A stretch of 64,000 nt of DNA from Phycisphaeraceae bacterium (GTDB lineage Bacteria > Planctomycetota > Phycisphaerae > Phycisphaerales > UBA1924). This document shows positions 42,037 to 50,135 of the stretch, in pieces (the stretch's first letter is position 1; each line of letters starts with the position of its first letter). The notes beneath the pieces were generated by a model. The model was not told the origin of the DNA. It saw only the letters and a list, made by a program, of their open reading frames with translations, and did not search any database. The stretch is taken from NCBI GenBank assembly GCA_019636795.1, contig JAHBWW010000004.1, forward strand, positions 1 to 64,000, written 5' to 3'. The position numbers were made by a program, and so were the translations under genes.

Positions 42037-42210
42037 GAACTCGGAGCGCGAACTTGGAGCGCGCACGCGCTTCGAGTTCCCGCGGGCGAAGCGTGAGCGC
42101 ACGCCCGCGGGGGGGTATGGGGGGGTGCGCGCGCTTCGAGTTCAACTTGAAGCGCGCACACATTTCGGGGTGAACTCCGTGCGCTCCGAGTTCGCGGCGC
42201 TCCGAGTTCG
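42037..42210. repeat. Cluster of 13-15-bp direct and inverted repeats with G-tracts, candidate origin
   Basis: Copies of GCGCTYCGAGTTC, or its reverse complement, occur at 42037, 42050, 42067, 42129, 42144 (inverted), 42181 and 42197, with another partial one at 42172. Two of them form a 29-base near-perfect palindrome (42129-42157). In the centre GGGGGGG TAT GGGGGGG (42109-42125) could fold into a G-quadruplex. The cluster fills the 328-base gap (41909-42237) beside the primase gene, a normal place for an iteron-type phage origin. Confidence 0.7.
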
Positions 42211-42237
42211 AGCCCAGATCGAACAAGTATCGGCGGG

Positions 42238-44403
42238 TCATGACGACACCTCCCCGCCCGGCAGCGCGTAGCCCCAGCGCCCGCCCCGGCCCGGCAGGCG
42301 GACGCGCTCGATCCGCCCCTCGCCCTCGGCGATGTCCAGCAGGTCCGCCACGCGACGCCAGGACAGCCCGGGCTCGCCCTTGGCGTCCTCGCGGATCTCG
42401 GCCTTCCCGACGGGCTCGGCGGAGATGAACTCCGCCACGAACCGCTCCACGCCCCACGACGGCTCCGCGGGCTTGTCGGCCTTGGGCGCGGCATCCTTCT
42501 TCTTGCCGGGCCGCTCGTTCTTGAGCGACGCCGGGTCGAGCGTGTCGTCGACCGACCACACCGGGAAGTCCCAGCGCAGGCAGGTCGGGTCGATGGGCGG
42601 CCAGGACCGTACGGCCGCGTCGAGCACGACCACGCCGTCCTCCTCGTGCGGCCGCAGGACCAGGTGCGTGTCGGTGGCCCGGCTCTGCGCGCCCGCCCCG
42701 GCCCCGACATCGGTCACGCTCTTGCCGCTCTGGCTGCCCTTGGTCGAGTGGTGGATGAGCACGAAGCAGCAGCCGAGCCGGTCGGCGAAGGCGTCGATCC
42801 GGTTGTAGATGTTGGCCATCGTGCCGTTGTCGTTCTCGTCGCCGCCGGCGGGCATGAAGCGGTAGAAGGCGTCGAGCACGATGACCTTGAACCGCCCGGG
42901 CTCGAGGGCCTCGAAGTACGGCGCGAGCGTGAAGATGTCCTGGAGCCGCCCGCGCAGGTTGTCCACGAAGATCCGCTCGGCGATCTCGCGCATCGCCACG
43001 CCCCGGGCCTGGGCGACCTTCGGCAGGCGGTGGGCGCTGGTCTCGCGGTGAAGCTCGTTGTCGATGATGAGCACCGGCCCGGCCTCGGTCTGGTAGCGCC
43101 CAAGCCACGGCCGACCGGTGGCGACGGCGATCGCCAGGTCGAGCGTGAGCCAGCTCTTGCCGGTCTTGGGACTGGCGATCACGTTCATGGTCTCGCCAGC
43201 GCGGAGCAGGCCGTGGATCACGGGCTCGCGCAGCTGCGGGTACGCCGCGACGAGCTCGCCCACCGGCACGGGACAGGGCTCGAGCGGCCCGGTCGCTGGC
43301 GGCGTGTCGGTCATGAACGCCGAGAGGTCAACGCCGGTCGTGTGCTCGCGCGAGCCGTAGCCCTCGGTCGCGAGCGCCGACGCCGCGGCCGCGAAGTCGC
43401 CGTGGTGCTCAAGCAGCGCGTAGACCGCGAACGGCGAATAGCCCTTGTGCGCCTCGAACGGCGCGGCGTTGGTGCTGAAGACGTAGAAGACCCGGTCCTT
43501 GAGCGTCGCGCTCGTGCCCGCCGACTTGCCGGGCCGACGCCAGTGCTCGTTCCCCCCCAACTCGCCGGAGCGAACGAGAGCCCAGCCGTGCCGGAGCAGG
43601 ACCTCGCGCGGGTCGCCCCGGTCGTTGAAGTCGTCGCCGGGGCGGGAGAGGCAACCGTTCGGAAATGCCGAAGAGTTGGAGGATGCGAGATCACCGCCGA
43701 CCACCGGCTGGGGCGTTTCGTCTAGTGCCCACGCGCAGCCGAGCAGCACGTCCCGCTCGTCGGCGGTGATCAGCGGCGGCTCGCACAGGTCGCCCTGGAC
43801 GACCTCGTAGCCCGGCGAGGGGTCGCAGAGGAACAGCCCGCCCTCGCCCCGCGTCTCGATGATGGTCACCGTGACGACCAACGCGCCCGACGCGTCGCGC
43901 CTCGGCGCGTACTCCTTGCTGCCCACGACGACCGGTTCGTCGGTATCGACGTCGATTCGGCGCTGAGCGAGCTTGGTGTTGCCCGACACGGGCGTCTCGC
44001 AGCGGTAGACGACGTGCCTGCCACCCGACGGCGTCGTCTCGATGACCAGCCGCTCCAGCAGTCCCGGCGCTGCCGCCTCGACCGCTTCGCGCCACGCCTC
44101 GAAGGCCTCGCCGCCGCCGCCGTCCCAGTTGTCGAAGTCGATCATCTCCAGGTGGCCCGACACCGCCCCGCACACGAGGCACATCGCGGTTGGCGACGAT
44201 TCGGGATTGAACCACGATCCCAGTTCGTCGCCAGACGGCAGCCGCGTCTGGTACGGCTTCCACGAGGACAGGGCGACGCGCTTCTCCTCGCCGCGGCGGA
44301 TCGCGGGCAGGGCGCAGAGCCCCGCGGCCACGCAAGCCGACGCGTGCGAAGCGAGCGTGCCGTTGCGACGAGTCGAATCGGATGGGTGCGGCGCGTCCTG
44401 CAT
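42238..44403 (-). CDS. Primase-polymerase fused to a RecA-like helicase/ATPase
   Basis: A protein of 721 residues. The N-terminal half is an archaeo-eukaryotic-type primase-polymerase: EMIDFDNWDGG holds the acidic metal pair and TPSGGRHVVYR the conserved His strand. The C-terminal half is a RepA/DnaB-like ATPase with Walker A SPKTGKSWLTLD and Walker B-type FKVIVLDAFYRF, then HHSTKGSQSGKSVTD. A final winged-helix-like region (SWRRVADLLDIAEGEGRIER) closes it. The enzyme can prime, extend and unwind at the phage origin. It overlaps the helicase stop by one base. Confidence 0.85.
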   Translation of the reverse strand: MQDAPHPSDSTRRNGTLASHASACVAAGLCALPAIRRGEEKRVALSSWKPYQTRLPSGDELGSWFNPESSPTAMCLVCGAVSGHLEMIDFDNWDGGGGEAFEAWREAVEAAAPGLLERLVIETTPSGGRHVVYRCETPVSGNTKLAQRRIDVDTDEPVVVGSKEYAPRRDASGALVVTVTIIETRGEGGLFLCDPSPGYEVVQGDLCEPPLITADERDVLLGCAWALDETPQPVVGGDLASSNSSAFPNGCLSRPGDDFNDRGDPREVLLRHGWALVRSGELGGNEHWRRPGKSAGTSATLKDRVFYVFSTNAAPFEAHKGYSPFAVYALLEHHGDFAAAASALATEGYGSREHTTGVDLSAFMTDTPPATGPLEPCPVPVGELVAAYPQLREPVIHGLLRAGETMNVIASPKTGKSWLTLDLAIAVATGRPWLGRYQTEAGPVLIIDNELHRETSAHRLPKVAQARGVAMREIAERIFVDNLRGRLQDIFTLAPYFEALEPGRFKVIVLDAFYRFMPAGGDENDNGTMANIYNRIDAFADRLGCCFVLIHHSTKGSQSGKSVTDVGAGAGAQSRATDTHLVLRPHEEDGVVVLDAAVRSWPPIDPTCLRWDFPVWSVDDTLDPASLKNERPGKKKDAAPKADKPAEPSWGVERFVAEFISAEPVGKAEIREDAKGEPGLSWRRVADLLDIAEGEGRIERVRLPGRGGRWGYALPGGEVSS

Positions 44404-46112
44404 CAGAACGGCACCTCGTCGTCGCTGTAGCCGAGCGCCGCGAGGGCGTGCTCAGGCCCAACATCAGGAAGGCTGTCGGGATCCTCCAACCGGGGTGGCT
44501 TGTCGCCGAGCGCGTAGCCGACGATCCGTTCCCATTCGTCGCCGGGCTTCTTCTCCAGCGTGATGCGCTCGGTCCGGGCCACCGCGCCCGCGTTGGCCCA
44601 CTCGACGGCTTCCTCGACCGAAGACGGGGGCGGGTCATTGGAACGCTCTCGCCACCACTGCTCGGCTTTCCGGCGGGCGTATCCGCCCTCGGGGTGCTCC
44701 AGGCAGATCCACTCGCGGGCCCAGCGGTTGAAGCCGATGCGGTACTCGACGCGCATCGTCGGCTTGGCCAGCGGGTCGTTGCGCTTGTGGTGGACGTAGT
44801 ACGCGACCTCGATGACGCGCTCGTCGCGCCGGGCCGGGCCTTCCGAGCCGCTGACGACCTCTTCGTCGGAGGCGACCGCCGCGTGCTTGACCTGCCGCGG
44901 CGGGAACTTGTGCCCGCACTCGGGGCAGACGGCATACGCCGCGTGGATCAGCGCATCGCACTCGGGGCACTGCTTGGCGGGGGCGTCGGGGGGGGCACCC
45001 GAGGCGTCCTTGGTGTCCGCCAGGCGGATCGCGTCCACCGGGCCGTGCCGGAGGACGTTGCCGCCGAAGTCCAGCACGAGGCAGTCGGTCTTCCCATCGG
45101 CCAGGCGGAATCCCCGCCCGACCATCTGGTAGTAGAGCCCGGGGCTCATCGTCGGGCGCAGCATCGCCACGCAGTCGACATTCGGGGCGTCGAAGCCCGT
45201 CGTCAGCACGTTCATGTTCGCCAGGTACTTCAGGTCGCCCGACTTGAACCGGGCGATCAGCGCGTCGCGCTCCTTGGCCGGAGTCCCGCCCTCGACGAAC
45301 CCGCACTCAACGCCGTGCTTCTCGCGCAGCACCCGGACCACGTGCTCGCCATGCCGAGCGCCCGAGCAGAACAGAAGCACGCTGCGCCGGTCGGCCGTAG
45401 CGGCGACGACCTCCGCGCACGCCGCCTCGACCAACCCGTCCTCTTCCATGCGGTCCTCGAGCTCGCCTGCGACGAACTCCCCGCCCCGCACATGGATGTC
45501 GCTTGTGTCGACGACCGCCTTCCCGGCCCGGCTCTTGAGCGGGCACAGGTAGCCCTGCACGATCAGCTCGCGCACGCCCGCCTCGAAGCACACCCCGTGC
45601 AGCACAGACTCGGGGCCGCAGATCGTGCCGGTCTTCATGCGGTACGGCGTCGCCGTCAGCCCGATGACCCGCTGGTGGTCGCACAGGTCCCTCGCGTCGG
45701 CCAGGAAGCGGCGGTACATCCCCTCGCCGTCCGGCGGGATCAGGTGCGCCTCGTCGGCGATGACCAGATCGAGCGGCCCGAGGTCGTGCGCCCGCTGGTA
45801 GACCGACTGGATGCCCGCGATCGTCACGGCGTACCCGAGATCCCGCCGACCAAGCCCGGCGCTGAACACGCCCACTGGTAGGTCCGGCGCGACGGCCTGC
45901 AGCTTGCCCGCCGCCTGCTCGATCAGCTCCTTCACATGGGCGACCACGATCACCCGCCCGTTCCACTTCTGCACCGCGTCGCGGCATAGCTCGGCGATGA
46001 CGTGCGTCTTGCCCGAGCCGGTCGGAAGAACCACCGCGGGGTTCGTATCGCTGGCGGCGATGTGGTTCCACACGGCATCGACCGCGTCGCGTTGGTATGG
46101 CCTGAGTCCCAT
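44403..46112 (-). CDS. Superfamily 2 DEAD/DEAH helicase with a zinc ribbon
   Basis: A protein of 569 residues. Motif I LPTGSGKTHVIAELC, motif II VIADEAHLIPPDG, motif III LTATPYRM, and motif VI QMVGRGFRLADG. After the helicase domains comes a Cys4 ribbon (CPECDALIHAAYAVCPECG) and about 140 residues of unknown fold. It resembles phage helicases of the UvsW/RadD group that handle branched DNA. It is in the replication operon between RusA and the primase gene. Confidence 0.87.
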   Translation of the reverse strand: MGLRPYQRDAVDAVWNHIAASDTNPAVVLPTGSGKTHVIAELCRDAVQKWNGRVIVVAHVKELIEQAAGKLQAVAPDLPVGVFSAGLGRRDLGYAVTIAGIQSVYQRAHDLGPLDLVIADEAHLIPPDGEGMYRRFLADARDLCDHQRVIGLTATPYRMKTGTICGPESVLHGVCFEAGVRELIVQGYLCPLKSRAGKAVVDTSDIHVRGGEFVAGELEDRMEEDGLVEAACAEVVAATADRRSVLLFCSGARHGEHVVRVLREKHGVECGFVEGGTPAKERDALIARFKSGDLKYLANMNVLTTGFDAPNVDCVAMLRPTMSPGLYYQMVGRGFRLADGKTDCLVLDFGGNVLRHGPVDAIRLADTKDASGAPPDAPAKQCPECDALIHAAYAVCPECGHKFPPRQVKHAAVASDEEVVSGSEGPARRDERVIEVAYYVHHKRNDPLAKPTMRVEYRIGFNRWAREWICLEHPEGGYARRKAEQWWRERSNDPPPSSVEEAVEWANAGAVARTERITLEKKPGDEWERIVGYALGDKPPRLEDPDSLPDVGPEHALAALGYSDDEVPF

Positions 46113-46504
46113 CAGTTGGTCGCCTCCATGCTGGTGATCCGGACGACCACCTTGCCCCCGGGCACGACCGATCCGCGCTCGATCTCGAGCCGATCGATCT
46201 GGCCGTCGTCCTCGTACACCCCGCCGTGCCCAAGGGCGTCGAGCAGGGCCTTCATCGCGTTGTCCAGGTCCCGCCGACGCCGGTCGGGCGGGTGGGCGGT
46301 GACATGCACCGCCACGCGTCCCGACATGGGCTCTGCCGTTCGCCTGGCGAGCCGGGCGCAGACCCGTTTGCGGAACTTCCGTCCCTCGCGGCTGATCAGC
46401 GTCCGATCGCCGACGCGACGCCAGTAGTGGTTCACGCTGGGCGGGTACGGCAGCTCGACGACGAACGCGCCATCGTCCGCCGCCGCGGCGGTCAGCGCTT
46501 CCAC
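46112..46504 (-). CDS. rusA: RusA-family Holliday junction resolvase
   Basis: A 130-residue protein from the GTG at 46504, which follows GGGAGGG by eight bases and overlaps the DUF669 stop. ELPYPPSVNHYWRR and PDRRRRDLDNAMKALLDALG are the RusA signature, with Asp residues of the catalytic metal site. The enzyme cuts four-way junctions produced during recombination-dependent replication and packaging. Confidence 0.88.
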   Translation of the reverse strand: MEALTAAAADDGAFVVELPYPPSVNHYWRRVGDRTLISREGRKFRKRVCARLARRTAEPMSGRVAVHVTAHPPDRRRRDLDNAMKALLDALGHGGVYEDDGQIDRLEIERGSVVPGGKVVVRITSMEATN

Positions 46505-46953
46505 GGCGGCGTCCCTCCCGAGGCAGCCGCCATCGGGCGCTGCGGCGCGACGCCGGTGTCCCGCTTCGCGTAGCCCTTGATGGTGTTGGTTGGCTCGCCG
46601 TTGTCCTCGCGAGTCTTGATCGCGACGCTGACCACCAGCGGCAGGTTGTGCAGCTCGACCGAGTCGCGGGGCCGCAGCACGTTCACCGCCCGGCAGATCG
46701 CCGACAGCGTGCCCTTGGCGATCTCGACCGTCTGCGTGTTGGGGTGCTTGAGGGTCAGGCGGTCCCAGAGCTTGCGGCCCTTGAACGGCCCCTCCAGAAC
46801 CTCCATCTCGAGTTCCAAGTACTCGCCCTTGCCGTTCTTGGTCGGCTTCATGGCGCTGGCCGTGATGGCGGCCACGTACTTGCCGGCGGGGATGGGATCG
46901 AAGCCGGCATTGGGCTCCACATTGGTCGCGTCGAATCCGTTCAGATCTGCCAT
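46492..46953 (-). CDS. DUF669 phage protein, ssDNA-binding type
   Basis: A protein of 153 residues. It begins MADLNGFDATNVEPNAGFDP and contains GKGEYLELEMEVLEGPFKGR, the usual blocks of DUF669 proteins encoded between recombinases and helicases in many phages. The predicted beta-barrel fits a single-strand DNA-binding role; this is by family association. It overlaps RusA by 13 bases. Confidence 0.82.
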   Translation of the reverse strand: MADLNGFDATNVEPNAGFDPIPAGKYVAAITASAMKPTKNGKGEYLELEMEVLEGPFKGRKLWDRLTLKHPNTQTVEIAKGTLSAICRAVNVLRPRDSVELHNLPLVVSVAIKTREDNGEPTNTIKGYAKRDTGVAPQRPMAAASGGTPPWKR

Positions 46954-46956
46954 GGG

Positions 46957-47769
46957 TCAGGCTCCTTGCTCTTGGGTGGTCTGGTTGATCTCGTTCTGGT
47001 TGGCGTTCTCGATGGCTGCGCCGGGATCGCCCTCGCCGCGCGCCAGCGCCGCGAACACGCGGTAATCCAGCGGCAGCTCGTCGGGCAGGTTCAGGCGGTT
47101 CTTTGCGACGTGGGCGGGCCGCTCGGTCGTGCGGAGGATCCGCTCGCCCGTGCCGATGCCCTGCGTGCGCTTGCGGTCGAAGCCCTCGCTCTGGGTCTTC
47201 GTGTGGACGCGGTAGGTGGCGAAGAGCACCTCGTCGCACCACTCCTGGATCAGCGCCGAGGCCTGCTTCTGCAGGCGGGGCACGTAGCGGTCGTAGGTGT
47301 CGGTCTCGGGGTTGGCGAATTTCTCGATCGCCGCGTGCGCGATCAGGACAACCTGCATCCCGCGCTCGGTCCGCAGCGCGTCGAGGCCCGCCAGCACCTC
47401 GCGCCATTGCGTGAGCGCGAAGACGTACCCCTTGGCGTAGCCGATGTCCTCGATGGTCTCGACGCCGCGCTTCGCGCAGACCTCGGCCCAGATCAGCCGC
47501 TCGAGCCAGTCGAGGCTGTCGATGACCACCGTCTGGTAGCCGTGATCTTCGCTGTAGAGCGCCGACAGCGCCCCGAGCACGTTGGCGTACTTGGTCGCCA
47601 GCGGGAAGCGGTCGCAGTCGATGTCGTTCGTACCCTCTTCGGTCGTGATGAAGACGGGCGTCTCGGCCATCGCGCCGAAGGTGGACTTGCCGACGCCGTG
47701 GACGCCGTAGAGCATCACGCGACGCGGCATCAGCGTGCGGCCCTTCTGGATGTGTGCGAGTGCGGTCAT
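46957..47769 (-). CDS. AAA/RecA-like NTP-binding protein of the recombination module
   Basis: A protein of 270 residues from the ATG at 47769 (MTALAHIQK). Walker A YGVHGVGKSTFG, an early Asp in TVVIDSLDWLERL (Walker B) and QVVLIAHAAIEKF as the sensor match the AAA_24 family, typical of phages, often with a DUF669 gene beside it. It probably acts as a recombination mediator or annealing ATPase with the exonuclease encoded upstream. Confidence 0.82.
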   Translation of the reverse strand: MTALAHIQKGRTLMPRRVMLYGVHGVGKSTFGAMAETPVFITTEEGTNDIDCDRFPLATKYANVLGALSALYSEDHGYQTVVIDSLDWLERLIWAEVCAKRGVETIEDIGYAKGYVFALTQWREVLAGLDALRTERGMQVVLIAHAAIEKFANPETDTYDRYVPRLQKQASALIQEWCDEVLFATYRVHTKTQSEGFDRKRTQGIGTGERILRTTERPAHVAKNRLNLPDELPLDYRVFAALARGEGDPGAAIENANQNEINQTTQEQGA

Positions 47770-47831
47770 GATCGATGGGTCTCCTTGCGGTTGGTGGTGC
47801 GGGTTCGGGACTGGGTGCCCTGGTGCGACGG

Positions 47832-48677
47832 TCAGTTGGGCAGGCGGTCGTACAGCCGCAGGGACTCGAACCCCGTGGGCCACTGGCCGGTCTCCCGGCA
47901 GCGGATGAGCTCTTCGATCGCGCGGTCGTTCTCGGCCTGGGCGGCATCAAGGCACCGCGGCGCGATCTGCCACACGCCGCAGCGGAACGGCTCGCGCTTC
48001 TCGACCGCGACGATGTGGACGGGCAACGTGACACCGCTCACGACGGCGAGCAGCGCCCGGTAGAACGCGAGCTGGTGCAGGTACTTGAACGCGTCGATGT
48101 GCCACTCGAACGAGTCGATCGAGTCGCAGGTCTTCAGATCAACGAGCCCGCGGCCGTCCTTGGGGTTGATCCAATCGAACCGGGCCTGGCACAGCACCCC
48201 GTTCATCCGGCCGCGGACGACGCCCTCCGCGACACCCTCGGCCAGCAGCTCGCGGGCGAACAGATGCTCGCGCACGCTCGCCGCCATCTGCTCGACCGTC
48301 GCGGCGTCGGTGTCGGCCAGTACGGGCTTGCCGCGCTTCTCGGCCCACTCGGCGAACGCCTTCGTGCTCGATCCGTACGGCTTGCCTGTCTTCTCGTTGA
48401 TCGGCCCGCCGACCGCGTACTCGGCCTCGTAGCGCCCGCGACCCTCAAGGATGAGCGTGTGCGCCGCCCGCCCGACGAGGAACGCGTGGCTGTCCCGATC
48501 CGGGATCAGCCCCATCTCCTTGCGCCGGAACAGCAGCGGGCACGAGCGGAACTCCGCCAGCCGGTGCGAGGTCAAGCAATCGCTGCGACGGGCGTGGTAG
48601 GTCTCGGCGGGCTCGCGGATGAGCACGCGGGCGAGGCAAGAGTGGAGGTCGTCTGTGTTCTGGGGTATCGCGCTCAT
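47832..48677 (-). CDS. PD-(D/E)XK exonuclease, RecE/exoVIII-like
   Basis: A protein of 281 residues. FLVGRAAHTLILEG, GVLCQARFDWINPKDGRGLV and DLKTCDSIDSFEW match the DUF3799/RecE C-terminal nuclease: Asp and Glu/Asp-x-Lys in ARFDWI and VDLKTC form the metal site. It would resect double-stranded ends for annealing by partner proteins. It starts one base before the next stop, so it is part of the same early operon. Confidence 0.85.
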   Translation of the reverse strand: MSAIPQNTDDLHSCLARVLIREPAETYHARRSDCLTSHRLAEFRSCPLLFRRKEMGLIPDRDSHAFLVGRAAHTLILEGRGRYEAEYAVGGPINEKTGKPYGSSTKAFAEWAEKRGKPVLADTDAATVEQMAASVREHLFARELLAEGVAEGVVRGRMNGVLCQARFDWINPKDGRGLVDLKTCDSIDSFEWHIDAFKYLHQLAFYRALLAVVSGVTLPVHIVAVEKREPFRCGVWQIAPRCLDAAQAENDRAIEELIRCRETGQWPTGFESLRLYDRLPN

Positions 48678-48997
48678 CAGGCGGCCACCCCCTGCGGTGC
48701 GCGGACCTGACCGCTCCTGGGCCCGCCGCAGGGCATCCGCCGGACCGCGAACCCGTCGGCTCCGAACTCCTTAATCAGGAATGCCGTGAAGATCCGGACC
48801 ACGGCCGCCCCGCAGGGCGAGCCGCCATCGACCAGCAGCGCAGCGCGGGGCGGATCGGCGTGGTAGGACACATCGGTGCGGGTCCGGGCCTCACCGAAGA
48901 GGCCCTCCGCGGCCAGGATCGACAGGTGCAGCGTGGCCTCTGCCTCCGCCAGAGCGGCAGGGGAGGCGAATCGGAATCGAAACACATCGGTCAACAT
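48677..48997 (-). CDS. Small early phage protein of unknown function
   Basis: A protein of 106 residues starting MLTDVFRFRFASPAALAEAE. It has AlaGlu-rich helices and a strand VRIFTAFLIKEFG. It is preceded by AAGGAGCTCCTG and begins inside the TGATG junction with the short leader frame (48997-49137). It opens the replication operon. No family recognised. Confidence 0.6.
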   Translation of the reverse strand: MLTDVFRFRFASPAALAEAEATLHLSILAAEGLFGEARTRTDVSYHADPPRAALLVDGGSPCGAAVVRIFTAFLIKEFGADGFAVRRMPCGGPRSGQVRAPQGVAA

Positions 48998-49137
48998 CAG
49001 GAGCTCCTTTCACGGGCGCACCGACCGCCGCCCGTGAGACCCAGCCCCTCGAGCCGCGGCGTACACCGTGGTCGAGGGGCCGGGGCCTCCGGAGGGAAGA
49101 GAGAGAACCGGCGGTCCGGGGGCGCTTCTTGGGTCAC
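48997..49137 (-). CDS. Possible leader peptide of the early operon
   Basis: A frame of 46 codons beginning GTG in the 22-nt repeat (VTQEAP) and ending TGA in a TGATG overlap with the first early gene. The translation is Arg/Pro-rich with a few Cys. It spans a strong hairpin (CCCCTCGA stem, about 49045-49079). Translation of a leader through a hairpin could regulate the operon. No ribosome-binding site is seen, so confidence is low. Confidence 0.35.
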   Translation of the reverse strand: MTQEAPPDRRFSLFPPEAPAPRPRCTPRLEGLGLTGGGRCARERSS

Positions 49138-49145
49138 CTATGCCG
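49124..49145 (-). repeat. 22-nt leader element, copy 2 (before the early operon)
   Basis: Matches the 31780-31801 element at 20 of 22 positions on the same strand. It lies 20 bases past the sigma factor stop and about 130 before the first replication gene. See copy 1 for sequence and interpretation. Confidence 0.6.
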
Positions 49146-49165
49146 CCACCGCCGCCGGTGCGCGG

Positions 49166-49765
49166 TCAGGCCGGCCCAAACCCGGCCGCCTCGAAGCGGG
49201 CGCGGAACCGTTCGAGGGCGTTCTGGATCTGCCGGCGGCTCACCGCAGCGCCGGACCGGCGCGACCACTCGCGCGCGGCCGCCGCCTTGCCGTGCTCAGC
49301 GACCAGCCGAAGCAGGTCCCGGTCCTCCGGGTCGAGGGTGGCCATGACCGCCGCGACGGCCTCAGCGGTCTCGGCGGTATCGAACTGGCAAGCGGGGGCG
49401 GCTTGGCGGCGGCGCTGCTGGTCGGCAGGACCGAGGACGGTGCGAAGCGGGACGGCGTCGCCGTCGCACTCGACGAGCGTCCCCTCAAGGGAGATCGCCT
49501 CGTAATCGCCGCGCCGCTTGTGGCGGCCACGGAATCGCAGCTCCATCGCCACCCAGGAATCGATGGCGTTCGTGACGAACGCCTCGATGTTCCCCCGGGC
49601 GGGATCGAACAGGTGGGCCTTCTCCAGCAGATACAGCAGCATCTGCTGCGTCAGGTCGTCGCGGTCCGACCAGGAGAAGTCCGTGCGCCGGCAGAGCTGG
49701 GCGGCTTTGATGCGGATGAGGGTGGCGGTGAAGGGGTCAGAAACAATCTGGTTGGGGTTACCCAT
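49166..49765 (-). CDS. Phage-encoded sigma-70-family (ECF-like) sigma factor
   Basis: A protein of 199 residues. Region 2 is visible in DRDDLTQQMLLYLLEKAHLF and the following AFVTNAIDSWV. Region 4 is visible in LDPEDRDLLRLVAEHGKAAA and VSRRQIQNALERFRARF. The start follows GGAGG with six bases. A phage sigma factor would direct RNA polymerase to phage promoters. The 22-nt leader repeat, present in front of both the early and the structural operons, is a reasonable candidate for its target. Confidence 0.78.
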   Translation of the reverse strand: MGNPNQIVSDPFTATLIRIKAAQLCRRTDFSWSDRDDLTQQMLLYLLEKAHLFDPARGNIEAFVTNAIDSWVAMELRFRGRHKRRGDYEAISLEGTLVECDGDAVPLRTVLGPADQQRRRQAAPACQFDTAETAEAVAAVMATLDPEDRDLLRLVAEHGKAAAAREWSRRSGAAVSRRQIQNALERFRARFEAAGFGPA

Positions 49766-50135
49766 GACGGGCCTCCGAGACCGGAGGCAGCGCCTGGGGT
49801 GTCGCCATCAGTGCGCACGGATCGCGCCCGACCGTTTAGCGGCGGTTCGCGGAATCGTCGTTGACGACGACACCCGAACGGCACTGCTTCGCGGCCAGTT
49901 GCGAAGTTGATGATGGACTTAGACAACGATGATGGTCATGCACCTTGCGGTAGCCGCGACCATCGCGGAGGCCCCCGAGAGCGGGGCAAGACAGGCTCTC
50001 TCTGTTGGTTGGTGTGGGTCATGCGGCTTCCGACTCCTGGCCGTTAGGTGTCGGAGGAATGGTGCCGCTTAACTGGTTTTCAAGTGGGTAGTTACGGCGT
50101 CTTCAGCGCGTCATCAAGGCGTAAATAGTGGGTAA
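49766..50135. other. Regulatory-type intergenic region between the phage early genes and the defence island
   Basis: About 370 bases with no convincing gene, though several short overlapping minus-strand frames exist, one starting TTG at 49926 (MSKSIINFATG). Structure seen: two adjacent hairpins (CCGCGA-CCA-TCGCGG at 49954-49968, then GCCCC...GGGGC at 49971-49987) and a direct repeat, AGTGGGTAGTTA at 50083-50094 and AGTGGGTAATTA at 50127-50138, 44 bases apart. The latter fits two operator sites four helical turns apart. Confidence 0.5.

Noticed and set aside
42037-42210. Repeat cluster considered as a transposon end or as coding
   Set aside because: Repeats occur in both directions at irregular spacing without a flanking transposase. 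Frames over it are short and shadow-like.
49651-49926. Small TTG-started frame MSKSIINFATG overlapping the sigma factor gene
   Set aside because: It overlaps the sigma gene in another frame over most of its length and has no ribosome site. The first dozen codons look protein-like but this is not enough.
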